Shown here one piece after another: positions 45,175 to 54,117 of a DNA stretch of 64,000 nt. Origin of the DNA: Paraburkholderia sp. BCC1885 (GTDB lineage Bacteria > Pseudomonadota > Gammaproteobacteria > Burkholderiales > Burkholderiaceae); contig NZ_CAAJGM010000230.1 of assembly GCF_900996235.1 (NCBI RefSeq), forward strand, positions 124,001-188,000. The letters run 5' to 3'. The notes under the pieces are model-generated. The model was not told where the DNA came from. It searched no databases and saw nothing but the letters and a program-made list of their open reading frames with translations. Each line of letters begins with the position of its first letter. The first letter of the stretch is position 1. The position numbers and the translations under genes were made by a program.

Positions 45175-45208
45175 AAACGGCACCGGACCCATGTCCGATG
45201 CCGTTTGA
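45175..45208 (-). terminator. Terminator downstream of 6S RNA
   Basis: A 14-bp stem (AAACGGCACCGGAC with GTCCGATGCCGTTT, one G-U pair) with a 4-nt loop is followed on the minus strand by TTTTTCTTT. It lies directly after the predicted 3' end of the 6S RNA and before the EVE gene. Confidence 0.85.
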
Positions 45209-45209
45209 T

Positions 45210-45390
45210 AAGGTCCCCGCCTTAGCCGCTAGGCCGGCATCCTGAACCGGGAGTTCAGAATTGGTCGCAGTTAGCAGCACTTCGGGTACATCAGACAGAG
45301 TGACGCGCACACCCGTGCTGCAAATTTCCACAACCGTGCACATGGCATTGGTTCAAGGAATATATGACCTTGGCGAACCAGGCAGGGAAG
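45210..45390 (-). ncRNA. ssrS: 6S RNA
   Basis: About 181 nt between zapA and the EVE gene, the known location of 6S RNA in Burkholderiales. It folds as 6S RNA does: a closing stem pairs CCCUGCCU at the 5' end with AGGCGGGG at the 3' end. The apical stem GCAGCAC/GUGCUGC with GGGU/ACCC lies between. The conserved AACUGCGAC precedes a small hairpin CUGAAC/GUUCAG on the 3' side of the central bubble, as in E. coli. 6S RNA traps the housekeeping RNA polymerase in stationary phase. Ends are estimated from pairing to within some 5 nt. Short reading frames over this stretch are not genes. Confidence 0.87.
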
Positions 45391-45492
45391 CTAAACTGAT
45401 TGAACTCAAGTGCGGGCTGATGCCTGATCATGCACTTCGCTTGAATTCCACACTTGAATCAGAATTTGGCCGTACAGCTACTTTAAACCTTT

Positions 45493-45807
45493 TTACTGCA
45501 TGCTGTACTGTTGAATCACAGTACCAAGCTGTTCGTTCATCTGGTGCATTGTACGCCGGATTTCCTCGGCGGGAAATGCTTCTCCGTGACGGACGCTGGC
45601 TTGCAGCTTGAGCAATTCCGATGCAAGCGAAAGCGCAGCCATGACCGCGATGCGATCGACGCCACGCACGTTGCTGTTGGCGCGGATCTTCGACATCTCG
45701 GCGTCGACGCGAGCCACCGCTTCCAGCAGCGCAGCTTCGGTTTCCGGCGAGCAGGCGAGACGATACGGCTGGCCGAGAATCGATACTTCGATCTGCTTGG
45801 TGGTCAT
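45493..45807 (-). CDS. zapA: Cell division protein ZapA
   Basis: FtsZ-ring-associated protein that cross-links protofilaments, 104 residues. It has the ZapA N-terminal fold (IEVSILGQPYRLACSPETE) and a C-terminal coiled coil. Its start overlaps the stop of the upstream coiled-coil gene by 4 bp, and 6S RNA follows about 100 bp downstream. Confidence 0.93.
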   Translation of the reverse strand: MTTKQIEVSILGQPYRLACSPETEAALLEAVARVDAEMSKIRANSNVRGVDRIAVMAALSLASELLKLQASVRHGEAFPAEEIRRTMHQMNEQLGTVIQQYSMQ

Positions 45808-46181
45808 GCGTTTTCTCCGTGGCGGGTGACGGCGCTGCCGGCTTCTTCTTCGTGCGGCACGTCATGCTCCGAATCGTGCGCGGGCGCGAGCAGGTCGAGC
45901 TGGCTGTCCGGTTCGCTATGAGCGCGTGCACGGGGCAATTTTTCGAGGATCGCATTCAGGCGCACCTGGGCGTCGTCGATCTTCGCCGACAATGCATCGC
46001 GCTCCGCTTGCAGCGCGTCGCGTTCGTCGCGCATCTGCGCGAGTTCAGCGCGTGTTGCATCGGCTTCGGCGCGCACCTGGGCGAGCTGAGCTTCGAGCGC
46101 TTGACGCGCTTCGTTATGGCGCTGGCTGATCGAAATCAGCCTGCCGATATTCTGTGAAAGTGTTTCGAGTTCGGTGAGCAT
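45804..46181 (-). CDS. Coiled-coil protein upstream of zapA (ZapB-like)
   Basis: A 125-residue protein whose first 80 residues are one heptad-rich coiled coil (LETLSQNIGRLISISQRHNE, then repeated LxxxRDExDAL), ending in an acidic tail. It resembles ZapB in size and position and overlaps zapA by 4 bp. ZapB joins ZapA to MatP in E. coli; whether this is a true orthologue is uncertain because coiled coils look alike. Confidence 0.78.
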   Translation of the reverse strand: MLTELETLSQNIGRLISISQRHNEARQALEAQLAQVRAEADATRAELAQMRDERDALQAERDALSAKIDDAQVRLNAILEKLPRARAHSEPDSQLDLLAPAHDSEHDVPHEEEAGSAVTRHGENA

Positions 46182-46437
46182 GTGCTGCGTCCTCTAAAGA
46201 CATGGCATTTTAGCGCGGAATGTCGCAGGTTCCGACAATTGTCTCGTTTCGAGACGTAACAGCATCGCTTTGTGCAGACTTCGCTGGCGCAATGAGCCGG
46301 TATGTCGCGGCGATTTGACATTTGAGCGTCCGCGAGCGCATCGAAGCCGCACGTCTTGCGCTTTCTTGACGGGCTATTGCGGCGCTCATAAACTTGCGGC
46401 ACTTTGATGACCCCGCGCTATTTTTCCTACTATTATC

Positions 46438-46700
46438 GTGTGCCGTTAAACGAACGATGGGGAACGGCGTCCGCCGCGGCGAACCGCCCCGATCACAAAG
46501 ATGGCGGCGGATTCGCCCGCTCATCCAGACCGGCCGCGACCGCACGATTCAAATGAGTACAGGCGCGCTCAAGCACGTTCAAACGCAAACCCGCGAGTGT
46601 GCCATTGCAAGCCAGGCGTGGGAAGGCCGTGTGACGCGGTCACAAAAATCCAGCAAGATCTCTCGAACAATGACTATGAGCTGGCCCACCTTTATGCCGG
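46438..46700 (+). promoter_or_regulatory. Candidate diverged cobalamin riboswitch upstream of btuC
   Basis: The 598-bp gap 46182-46779 precedes the cobalamin operon. Several stretches occur in the order expected for an adenosylcobalamin riboswitch: GTGTGCC, GGGGAACGG, CGCAAACCCGCGAGTG (compare CGCAACNGTAAGCGAGTG), GCCAGG, GGGAAGGCC and, near the end, GAGCTGG...ACCTTTATGCCGGG followed by a GTTTTT tract at about 46721. The canonical B12 box is not intact and spacing is loose. Context is strong, sequence support partial. Upstream of 46438 only a small hairpin (GTCTCG/CGAGAC, 46241-46255) was seen. Confidence 0.42.
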
Positions 46701-46779
46701 GATCGAATCGCGTCACGCCCCGTTTTTCACCCAAGCCATTGCACGTTGATGCCGTGTTGCAGGCGCTGAGGCTGCGCGG

Positions 46780-47823
46780 ATGAACCGTATGTCCGTGCGT
46801 CGGATGCCGCTCATGCACGCGCGTCGCGCAGCGGCGATCTGGTGCGTGCTCGCTGCGCTGGCGCTTGCCGTGCTGATCGCTTCGCTCGCGCTCGGCAGCG
46901 TGCCGCTCACGCCTGCACGCGTTTTTGCGGCGCTTTTACCGCAGCCGGCGCACGGCGTCGCCTCGGCGGACCTCGCGGGCGAGATCGTGCGATCGCTGCG
47001 TCTGCCGCGCGCGTTGGCCGGTTTCGCGTGCGGTGCGTTGCTCGCCGTGGCCGGTGCGCTGCTGCAGGTGTTGCTGCGCAACCCGCTCGCCGAGCCATAC
47101 GTGCTGGGGGTGTCGGGCGGCGCAGCCAGTTTCGCGCTGTTTGCGATGATGGCCGGTTGCGCGTGGTGGCTCGTCGATGCCGGCGCATTCGCCGGGGCGT
47201 TCGCGTCGATCCTGCTGGTGCTGGGTCTCGCGCGCCGCGAGTTGTGGCGCGGCGAACCGCAGGACACCTCGCCGCGCCTGCTGCTCACGGGCGCGGTGAT
47301 CGCCGCCGGGTGGGGCGCGCTCATCACCTTGCTGTTGACGCTCGCACCGGACGACCGGTTGCGCGGCATGCTGTTCTGGCTGACCGGTGACCTGAATGGC
47401 GGCGGCGTGCCCTGGCTCGCGCTGGTTGCGCTGGCGATCGTGCTAAGCGCGATTCTGCCGGCGGCGCCGCAACTCAACGTGCTGTTGCGCGGCGATGCGG
47501 CGGCTCAGGCGCTGGGTGTTTCGGTGGTGCGTCTGCGGTTGCGTGTCTACCTGGTGGCGTCGCTTGCCGCCGCCGCGGCGGTGACCACGGGCGGCGCCAT
47601 CGGTTTCGTGGGATTGGTCGTGCCGCATACGTTGCGGCTCGCGTTCGGCAACGATCAGCGCATGCTGTTGCCGGCGGCCGCGCTCGGCGGCGGTGTGGCG
47701 GTGATGGGCGCGGACCTCATCGCGCGCACGGCGATTGCGCCGGCTGAGTTACCGGTGGGCGTGATCACGGCGCTGATCGGCGTGCCGGTGTTTCTATGGA
47801 TGCTGCTGCGCAGGCCGCGATGA
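46780..47823 (+). CDS. btuC: Cobalamin ABC transporter permease BtuC
   Basis: FecCD-family permease, 347 residues with nine or ten membrane segments. Typical motifs are LRLPRALAGFACGALLAVAGALLQ, GVSGGAASFAL and GFVGLVVPHTLRL. The family also includes siderophore permeases; the cobalamin assignment comes from the cob genes that follow. Its stop overlaps the ATPase start (ATGA). Two membrane copies pair with BtuD. Confidence 0.92.
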   Translation: MNRMSVRRMPLMHARRAAAIWCVLAALALAVLIASLALGSVPLTPARVFAALLPQPAHGVASADLAGEIVRSLRLPRALAGFACGALLAVAGALLQVLLRNPLAEPYVLGVSGGAASFALFAMMAGCAWWLVDAGAFAGAFASILLVLGLARRELWRGEPQDTSPRLLLTGAVIAAGWGALITLLLTLAPDDRLRGMLFWLTGDLNGGGVPWLALVALAIVLSAILPAAPQLNVLLRGDAAAQALGVSVVRLRLRVYLVASLAAAAAVTTGGAIGFVGLVVPHTLRLAFGNDQRMLLPAAALGGGVAVMGADLIARTAIAPAELPVGVITALIGVPVFLWMLLRRPR

Positions 47824-48644
47824 CGACCCCCATCTCCTCTCCATCCACTCATGCCACGCTGAGCGTGCAGCAGATCACGCTGCGCGCCGGTGAACGCACG
47901 CTGCTCGAACGCTTCACGCACACGTTCTATCCCGGCGAAGTCTGGTGCATCGCCGGACCGAACGGCGCCGGCAAGACCACGCTGATTTCCGCGCTCGCGG
48001 GTTTGCTGGCGCCCGCAGCGGGCCAAGTCGAACTCGACGGCGTGCGCGTCGCCGACTGGCCGCCGGTTTCACTCGCGCGACGCCGCGCCTTGATGCCGCA
48101 AAGCGCGCACGATGCATTTAGCGCCAGCGTGCTCGACATCGTCATGCTGAACCGCTTTCCGCATCTGGCAGGCTGGGGCTGGGAAGGCGAAGCCGATCGC
48201 GCCGCCGCCCATGCCGCGCTCGATCTGCTCGGCCTCGCGAGTTTCGCGTCGCGCGACGTGCTGTCGCTTTCGGGCGGCGAGCGTCAGCGTGTCGCGCTGG
48301 CCGGCGTGTTGTGCCAGGATGCGTCGTTGCTGCTGCTCGATGAACCGCTTTCGCATCTGGACCTGCATCATCAGATCGACTGCCTCGAGGCCTTGAGTGG
48401 CTGGGCGCGTGAGCCAAAGCGTACCGTGGTGTTTTCGTGCCACGACCTGAACCTGGCGCGCCGTTTTGCCACCCATGCGCTGCTGCTCGACGGCACGGGC
48501 GCAGCCTACGCGGGCGCGGTGCGTGACGTGCTGACGCCGGAACTCGCGAGCCGCGCCTTCGGCTATCCGCTGATCCTGCTGCGAGACGGCGAGCACGAAG
48601 CGCTGGTTCCGGCGCCTCGCGGACTGGCTGGCGCGGCGTCCTGA
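47820..48644 (+). CDS. btuD: Cobalamin ABC transporter ATPase BtuD
   Basis: ATP-binding protein of 274 residues starting at the ATG that overlaps the btuC stop; a start at 47796 lies inside btuC. Walker A is GPNGAGKTT, the signature is LSGGERQRVALAGVL, and Walker B is LLLLDEPLSHLD. The rest of the importer is BtuC and the separately encoded BtuF at 51168. Confidence 0.92.
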   Translation: MTTPISSPSTHATLSVQQITLRAGERTLLERFTHTFYPGEVWCIAGPNGAGKTTLISALAGLLAPAAGQVELDGVRVADWPPVSLARRRALMPQSAHDAFSASVLDIVMLNRFPHLAGWGWEGEADRAAAHAALDLLGLASFASRDVLSLSGGERQRVALAGVLCQDASLLLLDEPLSHLDLHHQIDCLEALSGWAREPKRTVVFSCHDLNLARRFATHALLLDGTGAAYAGAVRDVLTPELASRAFGYPLILLRDGEHEALVPAPRGLAGAAS

Positions 48645-48678
48645 ACCACCAACCCGAACTGATTTTTACCCGAATCCT

Positions 48679-49749
48679 ATGACTTCGTCCCTTGCCTTAC
48701 CCGTCGTCGAACCGCTCGATCAGACGTTGCGCGGCACGCTGCAACACCTCATCGATACGAAGACCAAGCCGCCCGGCAGCCTCGGACGGCTCGAAGCGCT
48801 GGCGCAGCAGATGGGCCTGATCCAGCGCACCACGCATCCCACCGTGCAGCGTCCGGCGATGATCGTGTTCGCGGGCGACCATGGCATCGCGCAGGAAGGC
48901 GTGAGTCCTTATCCGCAGGCCGTGACTGTGCAGATGGTGGCGAACTTCCTCGCGGGCGGCGCGGCGATCAACGCGTTGAGCCGCGCGGCCGGCGTCACGC
49001 TCGAAGTGGTCAATGCGGGGATTGCGACGCCGTTGCCGAACCCCGAGGGGTTGATCGACATTCCGGTTGCCGCAGGCACGCGCAATTTTGCGCATGAGCC
49101 CGCGATGACGCACGACCAGGCGCTCGCCGCCATGCGCGCGGGCGCCGAACGCGTGCGTCATCACGCGGCGCTCGGGACCAACGTGATCGGTTTCGGCGAG
49201 ATGGGGATTGCGAACACATCGGCTGCGGCGTGTCTGATGAGCCGCCTGTGCGGCGTGCCGATCGACGAATGCGTCGGCCGTGGCACCGGACTCGACGACG
49301 CCGGGCTCGCGATCAAGCGCAATGTGCTGGCTGCGGCGCTTGCCCGTCATCCTTCCGCTACCGATGCGCAGAAGGGCGCAGCCGCATTGGATGCGCTCGC
49401 AACCTTCGGCGGTTTCGAAATCGCCATGATGGCCGGTGCGTATCTCGCCGCCGCCGAAGCGCGTATGACGATTCTGGTGGATGGCTTCATCGCGACCTCG
49501 GCGCTGCTCGTCGCCGACGCAATCGCGCCCCACGTGCGTGAGTATTGCGTGTTTGCGCATGCCTCGAACGAAGCAGGGCATCGGCGCATGCTCGATCACT
49601 TCGGTGCAGTTCCGCTGCTCTCGCTCGACATGCGGCTCGGCGAAGGCACCGGCGCCGCGCTCGCCGTGCCGCTGCTGCGCGCCGCGGTGGCGTTTCTCAA
49701 CGAGATGGCGAGCTTCGAATCGGCGGGCGTCGCCGATCGCGATGCATAA
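48679..49749 (+). CDS. cobT: Nicotinate-nucleotide--dimethylbenzimidazole phosphoribosyltransferase CobT
   Basis: Activates dimethylbenzimidazole as alpha-ribazole phosphate for the lower ligand of cobalamin, 356 residues. Recognised from KTKPPGSLGRLEALAQQMG, FAGDHGIAQEGVSPYP and GEMGIANTSAAACL; the catalytic Glu is expected in RLGEGTGAALA. It lies 34 bp after btuD and 24 bp before cobS. Confidence 0.96.
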   Translation: MTSSLALPVVEPLDQTLRGTLQHLIDTKTKPPGSLGRLEALAQQMGLIQRTTHPTVQRPAMIVFAGDHGIAQEGVSPYPQAVTVQMVANFLAGGAAINALSRAAGVTLEVVNAGIATPLPNPEGLIDIPVAAGTRNFAHEPAMTHDQALAAMRAGAERVRHHAALGTNVIGFGEMGIANTSAAACLMSRLCGVPIDECVGRGTGLDDAGLAIKRNVLAAALARHPSATDAQKGAAALDALATFGGFEIAMMAGAYLAAAEARMTILVDGFIATSALLVADAIAPHVREYCVFAHASNEAGHRRMLDHFGAVPLLSLDMRLGEGTGAALAVPLLRAAVAFLNEMASFESAGVADRDA

Positions 49750-49773
49750 CTGCCGCACGGGCATGGCGCGCTG

Positions 49774-50532
49774 ATGAATCCGCTCACCGAACTGCGCTAT
49801 TTCTTCACGGCGCTCGGCTATTTCACGCGGGTGCCCGTGCCGCGCTGGGTCGGCTATGAACCGCACTATCTGAACGCGGCGGCGCGTTATTTTCCGCTCG
49901 TCGGCGTGCTGGTGGGCGCTCTGGCCGCGCTCGTCTACCTCGGCGCGTTACGGGCGTTTCCGCCGGGCGTGGCGGTGCTGTTGTCGATGGCCGCGACCTT
50001 GCTGGTGACGGGCGCCTTCCACGAAGACGGTCTGGCCGACTGCTGCGATGCGTTCGGTGGCGCCTATACGCGCGAGGATGTGTTGCGGATCATGCAAGAC
50101 TCGCGCATTGGTGCCTTTGGCGCCATTGCTCTGGTGATTGCGCTGGCGCTGAAGTGGCAGACGCTCGCGGCATTGCCGCCGTATCGGGCCGCAGGTCTGA
50201 TGATTGCGGCGCACGCGGCGAGCCGCACCGGCGCAATCAGTTATCTGGCGACGCTCGATTATGTGCGCGCCGAAGGCAAGGCGAAGCCGGTTGCGCAACG
50301 GCTGAGAGGCGCGTCGTTGCTGTGGACGGCGCTCTTCGGCTTGCCGGCACTGTTCTGGCCGGATTGGCGCTTCGGCTGCGCGGCATTGATCATGTTAGGA
50401 GTGCTGCGCTTTGTGCTGGGCCGCTATTTCGTCAGACGCATCGGCGGTTATACGGGAGACTGCCTGGGCTTCGCGCAGCAGATTTTCGAACTGGCTATCT
50501 ATCTGATGGGGCTTGCATGGATCTCGTCCTGA
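49774..50532 (+). CDS. cobS: Adenosylcobinamide-GDP ribazoletransferase CobS
   Basis: Membrane-bound cobalamin synthase joining adenosylcobinamide-GDP and alpha-ribazole, 252 residues with several membrane segments. The catalytic metal motif appears as EDGLADCCDAFGG (commonly DGLxDxxD). It overlaps cobC by 16 bp. Confidence 0.94.
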   Translation: MNPLTELRYFFTALGYFTRVPVPRWVGYEPHYLNAAARYFPLVGVLVGALAALVYLGALRAFPPGVAVLLSMAATLLVTGAFHEDGLADCCDAFGGAYTREDVLRIMQDSRIGAFGAIALVIALALKWQTLAALPPYRAAGLMIAAHAASRTGAISYLATLDYVRAEGKAKPVAQRLRGASLLWTALFGLPALFWPDWRFGCAALIMLGVLRFVLGRYFVRRIGGYTGDCLGFAQQIFELAIYLMGLAWISS

Positions 50533-51107
50533 TCCGCCACCCGGCCGTCGCGGTCGAGCAAGGCGTGTGCTACGGCGATACGGACGTCGCGCTGGCCGAC
50601 GATCCTGCTGCCTCCGCGGCGGCGCTGGCCATGCGCCTCGCTACCTTGCAGGTTCCCGCGCCGCGCGTGCTGTTGTCGAGTCCGTCGATGCGCTGCGCGA
50701 CGGTGGCATCGACCATGGCGGGCGACTTCGGCTGCGCGCTGAGCGTCGACGAACGTCTGAAGGAAATGAATTTCGGCGCGTGGGAGCAACAGCGCTGGGA
50801 GGCGATCGATCGCCGCCTGCTGGACGAATGGGCCGCCGATTTCGAGCATGCCCGTGCGCATGGCGGCGAGAGCGTCGCGCAGTTCGTCGCGCGCGTGCAG
50901 TCGTGGCTCGATGCGTTTGGGTTGACGCGCGAATGCTCGCCCGCCTATGTCGTGACGCATGCCGGCGTGATTCGCGTGATTGCGTCGCTGGTGCTGGGGG
51001 TGCCGGTGGCGCGTTCGACGCAGTGGTCGCTCGATATGTCCGGTGTGGTCTGGCTACGACGCGACGACGAGCGGCAGGCGTGGTCGCTCGTGCGATGGAA
51101 TGCCTGA
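50517..51107 (+). CDS. cobC: Alpha-ribazole phosphatase CobC
   Basis: Histidine-phosphatase-fold enzyme, 196 residues, that removes the phosphate of alpha-ribazole phosphate or adenosylcobalamin phosphate. The catalytic motif is LIRHP (RHG in most relatives), with the second His in VVTHAGVIRVI. The frame is open from 50154, but the fold begins at the ATG at 50517 inside the cobS 3' end, implying coupling. It is the last plus-strand gene of this half of the cluster. Confidence 0.92.
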   Translation: MDLVLIRHPAVAVEQGVCYGDTDVALADDPAASAAALAMRLATLQVPAPRVLLSSPSMRCATVASTMAGDFGCALSVDERLKEMNFGAWEQQRWEAIDRRLLDEWAADFEHARAHGGESVAQFVARVQSWLDAFGLTRECSPAYVVTHAGVIRVIASLVLGVPVARSTQWSLDMSGVVWLRRDDERQAWSLVRWNA

Positions 51108-51167
51108 GCGAGGCGGTCTTCTATCGGGCTAAGGCTCACGCCAAAGGTATTGCGCGGCGCGTCGATC

Positions 51168-52097
51168 TCACGGTTCGACGGATGGCCGACGCGAGCGCGC
51201 CACGTCGAGATCCTCACACAACTGCCTGGCACCTTGCGCGATGCGCGGCGCCGGACGGTCGATCAGATCGCCGTCGATGGCGAACAGGTTGTTGCGCGCC
51301 GCGGCCTTGAGACCCGGCCACGCGCGCCATTTATCGAGCTGCGGCAGCGGCTTGTCGGGCCTGGTTGCGCCGGCGGATGCGGTCACGATCGCTTCCGGGT
51401 TGGCCGCCAGCACGGCTTCGGTGGAGACGGCCGGCACCAGCAGCGCGAGATTCGCAAACACATTGCGTCCGCCGCATAGCGTGATCACGTCGCTGATCAT
51501 GTGCGTGCCGTTGAGTGTCATCAGCGGCTGATCCCACACCTGATAAAACACGCTCACAGGCGGCCGGTTCGCATAACGCGTGCGCAGCTGGGCGATATCC
51601 TGACGGTAAGCGCCGGCGGCCGCATTTGCTTCGTTCGGTGTGCCAAGCAAAGTCCCGAGCCGGGTCAAGGTGGTCGCCACGTCGTCGAGTTGATGCGGTT
51701 CGCTGAAGAAAAGCGGAATATGCAGTTCGCGCAGACGTTCGAGTTGTGCCTGCGCATTGCCATGCCGCCAGACCACGATCAGATCCGGCTTGAGCGCGAC
51801 GATCCGCTCGAGGTCGAGCGCCTTGTTGTCGCCAACGCGCGGCACCTGCTGCGCCTCGGGCGGGTAATCGCTGTAGGAGACGGCGCCGACCAGTTTCGAA
51901 CCGCCGCCGGCCGCATAGATCAACTCGGTGACGTGCGGCGCGAGGCTGATCACGCGTTGCGCCGGCGCGGGGAGCGAAACGGTCGCGCCGGTGTCGTCGG
52001 TTGCGGTGACGGCGGCATAGGCGGATGACGACGCGGCGTACAAGGCAATCAGCATGGCGCCCGATACCGAGACGAGGCGGGGCAGCAATCGGATCAT
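51168..52097 (-). CDS. btuF: Cobalamin-binding periplasmic protein BtuF
   Basis: Receptor of the BtuCDF importer, 309 residues, with a signal peptide ending AYA and the opening QRVISLAPHVTELIYAAGGGSKLVG. The metal-type receptor fold is shared with siderophore receptors; the location assigns it to corrinoids. It converges on cobC and is last in the cobU-cbiB-cobD-btuF run, 40 bp after cobD. Confidence 0.92.
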   Translation of the reverse strand: MIRLLPRLVSVSGAMLIALYAASSSAYAAVTATDDTGATVSLPAPAQRVISLAPHVTELIYAAGGGSKLVGAVSYSDYPPEAQQVPRVGDNKALDLERIVALKPDLIVVWRHGNAQAQLERLRELHIPLFFSEPHQLDDVATTLTRLGTLLGTPNEANAAAGAYRQDIAQLRTRYANRPPVSVFYQVWDQPLMTLNGTHMISDVITLCGGRNVFANLALLVPAVSTEAVLAANPEAIVTASAGATRPDKPLPQLDKWRAWPGLKAAARNNLFAIDGDLIDRPAPRIAQGARQLCEDLDVARSRRPSVEP

Positions 52098-52137
52098 GGG
52101 GTGAAGGTCAGGTTTTGATTGAGACGTTACTGGGCCG

Positions 52138-53187
52138 TTATCGCGTTGCGGATGATTCGCTTGCTCGTACAGCTTCGAGCGCAGAAACGCTTTCGCTCAA
52201 GGCCTGCTCGAAACGCAGCCATTCCGGCTCGGCGCCAGGCAGACCGAAGCGCACGCTTCGCCCACTTGCGGGTACAGCAAACAGACGCGTCCAGACGCCG
52301 CGCAATGCGAGTTCGTGATGCAGCGAAGCGGCACGCTCATCGTCGGTCCACGCGAAGAGTGGCGTGCTGCGTGGCGTAAAACCCCGCGCGCGCAACAAAC
52401 CGGTCAACCGCGTGCTGGCCGCGATCAGTTGCGCGCGCATCTCGCCCTGCCAGGCGGAATCTTCGAATGCGGCGCTGACCGCATGGCGCGCCGGCCCGCT
52501 GACAGTCCACGCGCCGAGGACGTCGCGCAACCGGTCGAGCAGCAGCGGATCGCCGAGCACGAAACCGGCGCGCACGCCGGCGAGGCCGAAGAACTTGCCG
52601 GGCGAGCGCAGCACGACAAGGCCAGGCCGTCCAGCGACGAGCGCGGCAAGCGACTCCGAGGGCATGGCATCGGCGAACGCCTCGTCGACCAGCAGCGTGC
52701 CGCCGCGCGCCGTCAGTTGCGCGTGCCACTGCAGCAGTTTGGCGGCGCTTACATGATCGGCCGTCGGGTTATTTGGATTGACGATCACGGCATGCGTGAC
52801 CTCTCCGGGCAGCGCGTCGCAGGCGCTGTCGAGCGGCACGATCCGGTGACCCGCCCGCGCGAACGCCGGCGCGTACTCGGCATAGGTCAGCGGAGCGACC
52901 GCGACCGTCGCGCGCGGCATGAGTTGAGGCAGGGCGCGGATCGCCGCCTGGCTGCCGGCCACGGGCAGCACGTGCCGTGCATCGGGTGCGCCGTAATAAC
53001 GTGCGGCGCGAGCGGCGAAATCGTCGCCTTCGTCGGGCAGGCGGCGCCACGCATCGGCGGGTACCGGCGGCACCGGATAACCATGCGGATTGATGCCGGT
53101 GGAGAGATCGAGCCACTGTGCGTAGCCAATCCCATAGCGCCGCGCGGCTTCATGCAGATTGCCGCCGTGGACGATCGGCTCAGCCAT
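52138..53187 (-). CDS. cobD: Threonine-phosphate decarboxylase CobD
   Basis: PLP enzyme of the aminotransferase I fold, 349 residues, making aminopropanol phosphate for the cobalamin nucleotide loop. It opens HGGNLHEAARRYG and has LDLSTGINPHGYPVPP. The PLP Lys is in RSPGKFFGLAGVRAGF. It overlaps the cbiB stop by 8 bp. The name follows the Salmonella scheme; some genomes call this gene cobC. Confidence 0.94.
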   Translation of the reverse strand: MAEPIVHGGNLHEAARRYGIGYAQWLDLSTGINPHGYPVPPVPADAWRRLPDEGDDFAARAARYYGAPDARHVLPVAGSQAAIRALPQLMPRATVAVAPLTYAEYAPAFARAGHRIVPLDSACDALPGEVTHAVIVNPNNPTADHVSAAKLLQWHAQLTARGGTLLVDEAFADAMPSESLAALVAGRPGLVVLRSPGKFFGLAGVRAGFVLGDPLLLDRLRDVLGAWTVSGPARHAVSAAFEDSAWQGEMRAQLIAASTRLTGLLRARGFTPRSTPLFAWTDDERAASLHHELALRGVWTRLFAVPASGRSVRFGLPGAEPEWLRFEQALSESVSALEAVRASESSATR

Positions 53188-54115
53188 GAAAAGGCACGCG
53201 CAACAGGGCCAGCACGATCAGCACGGCAAGCCACAGCGTCACCGCGCGCTCCACCAACCGCAGCGCCGCGACGATGTGTCCGGCGCTGGCCGGTTGTCCC
53301 GCGCCCAGCGTCGGACGCTGTTCGATGGCGCCGTGATACCGCGCGGCGCCGCCGAGCAACACATTGAGACTGCCGGCGCCGGCGGCCATCACCGGCCCCG
53401 CATTGGGACTATCCCAGCGCGGCGCCTGCTCGCGCCAGCAGCGCCAGGCCGTGCGCGTATCGCCCAGCAGCGCATAGCTGGCGGCGGTCAGGCGTGCGGG
53501 CAACCAGTTGAGGCCGTCGTCGATGCGGGCGGCCGCCCAGCCGAAGCGCAGATAGCGCGGCGTGCGGTAGCCCCACATTGCGTCGAGCGTGTTGGCGAGG
53601 CGAAACGCCAGTGCGCCCGGACCACCCGCCAGCGCGAACCAGAAGAGTGCGCCGAAGATTGCGTCGTTGCCGTTTTCGAGCGCGGATTCGACGGCAGCGC
53701 GCGAGAGCGCCGCTTCGTCGGCACCGGTGGTATCGCGCGAGACGATGCGCGCCGTCAGCGTGCGGGCTTCAGCGATGTCGTGTCGAGCGAGCGCGCGGGC
53801 GATGGGCGCGATGTGATCCTCGAGGCTGCGGGCGCCGAGCGCGAACCACAGCAGCAGGACATGCAGCGCGCAAGCCAGCGCAAGCGGCAGCACCGCGACG
53901 AGCCACGTGGCGACCAGCACCGGCGGCAACACCGCGAGCGCCCATGCGAGGATGCCGAAGAGCCGTCCGCGCTGCCCGGTGTTCATGCCGGCTTCGATCA
54001 ACCCGGCGAGCTTGCCGAAGCCCACTAGCGGATGCGCCCTGCGCGGCTCGCCGAGCCAGCGGTCCACGGCGACACCGGCGGTCGCCAGCGCGGCGATCAG
54101 GGGCAGCGACAGCAT
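53180..54115 (-). CDS. cbiB: Adenosylcobinamide-phosphate synthase CbiB
   Basis: Membrane protein of 311 residues that attaches aminopropanol (phosphate) to adenosylcobyric acid. Family patterns are VDRWLGEPRRAHPLVGFGKL near the start and RYLRFGWAAARIDDGLNWLPARLTA later. It lies 2 bp after cobU and overlaps cobD, so the four minus-strand genes form one operon. Confidence 0.94.
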   Translation of the reverse strand: MLSLPLIAALATAGVAVDRWLGEPRRAHPLVGFGKLAGLIEAGMNTGQRGRLFGILAWALAVLPPVLVATWLVAVLPLALACALHVLLLWFALGARSLEDHIAPIARALARHDIAEARTLTARIVSRDTTGADEAALSRAAVESALENGNDAIFGALFWFALAGGPGALAFRLANTLDAMWGYRTPRYLRFGWAAARIDDGLNWLPARLTAASYALLGDTRTAWRCWREQAPRWDSPNAGPVMAAGAGSLNVLLGGAARYHGAIEQRPTLGAGQPASAGHIVAALRLVERAVTLWLAVLIVLALLRVPFHG

Positions 54116-54117
54116 GA

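Noticed and set aside
45059..45611. Frames of 94 and 116 residues on both strands around 45059-45611
   Set aside because: They cover the 6S RNA and its terminator and have no family resemblance.
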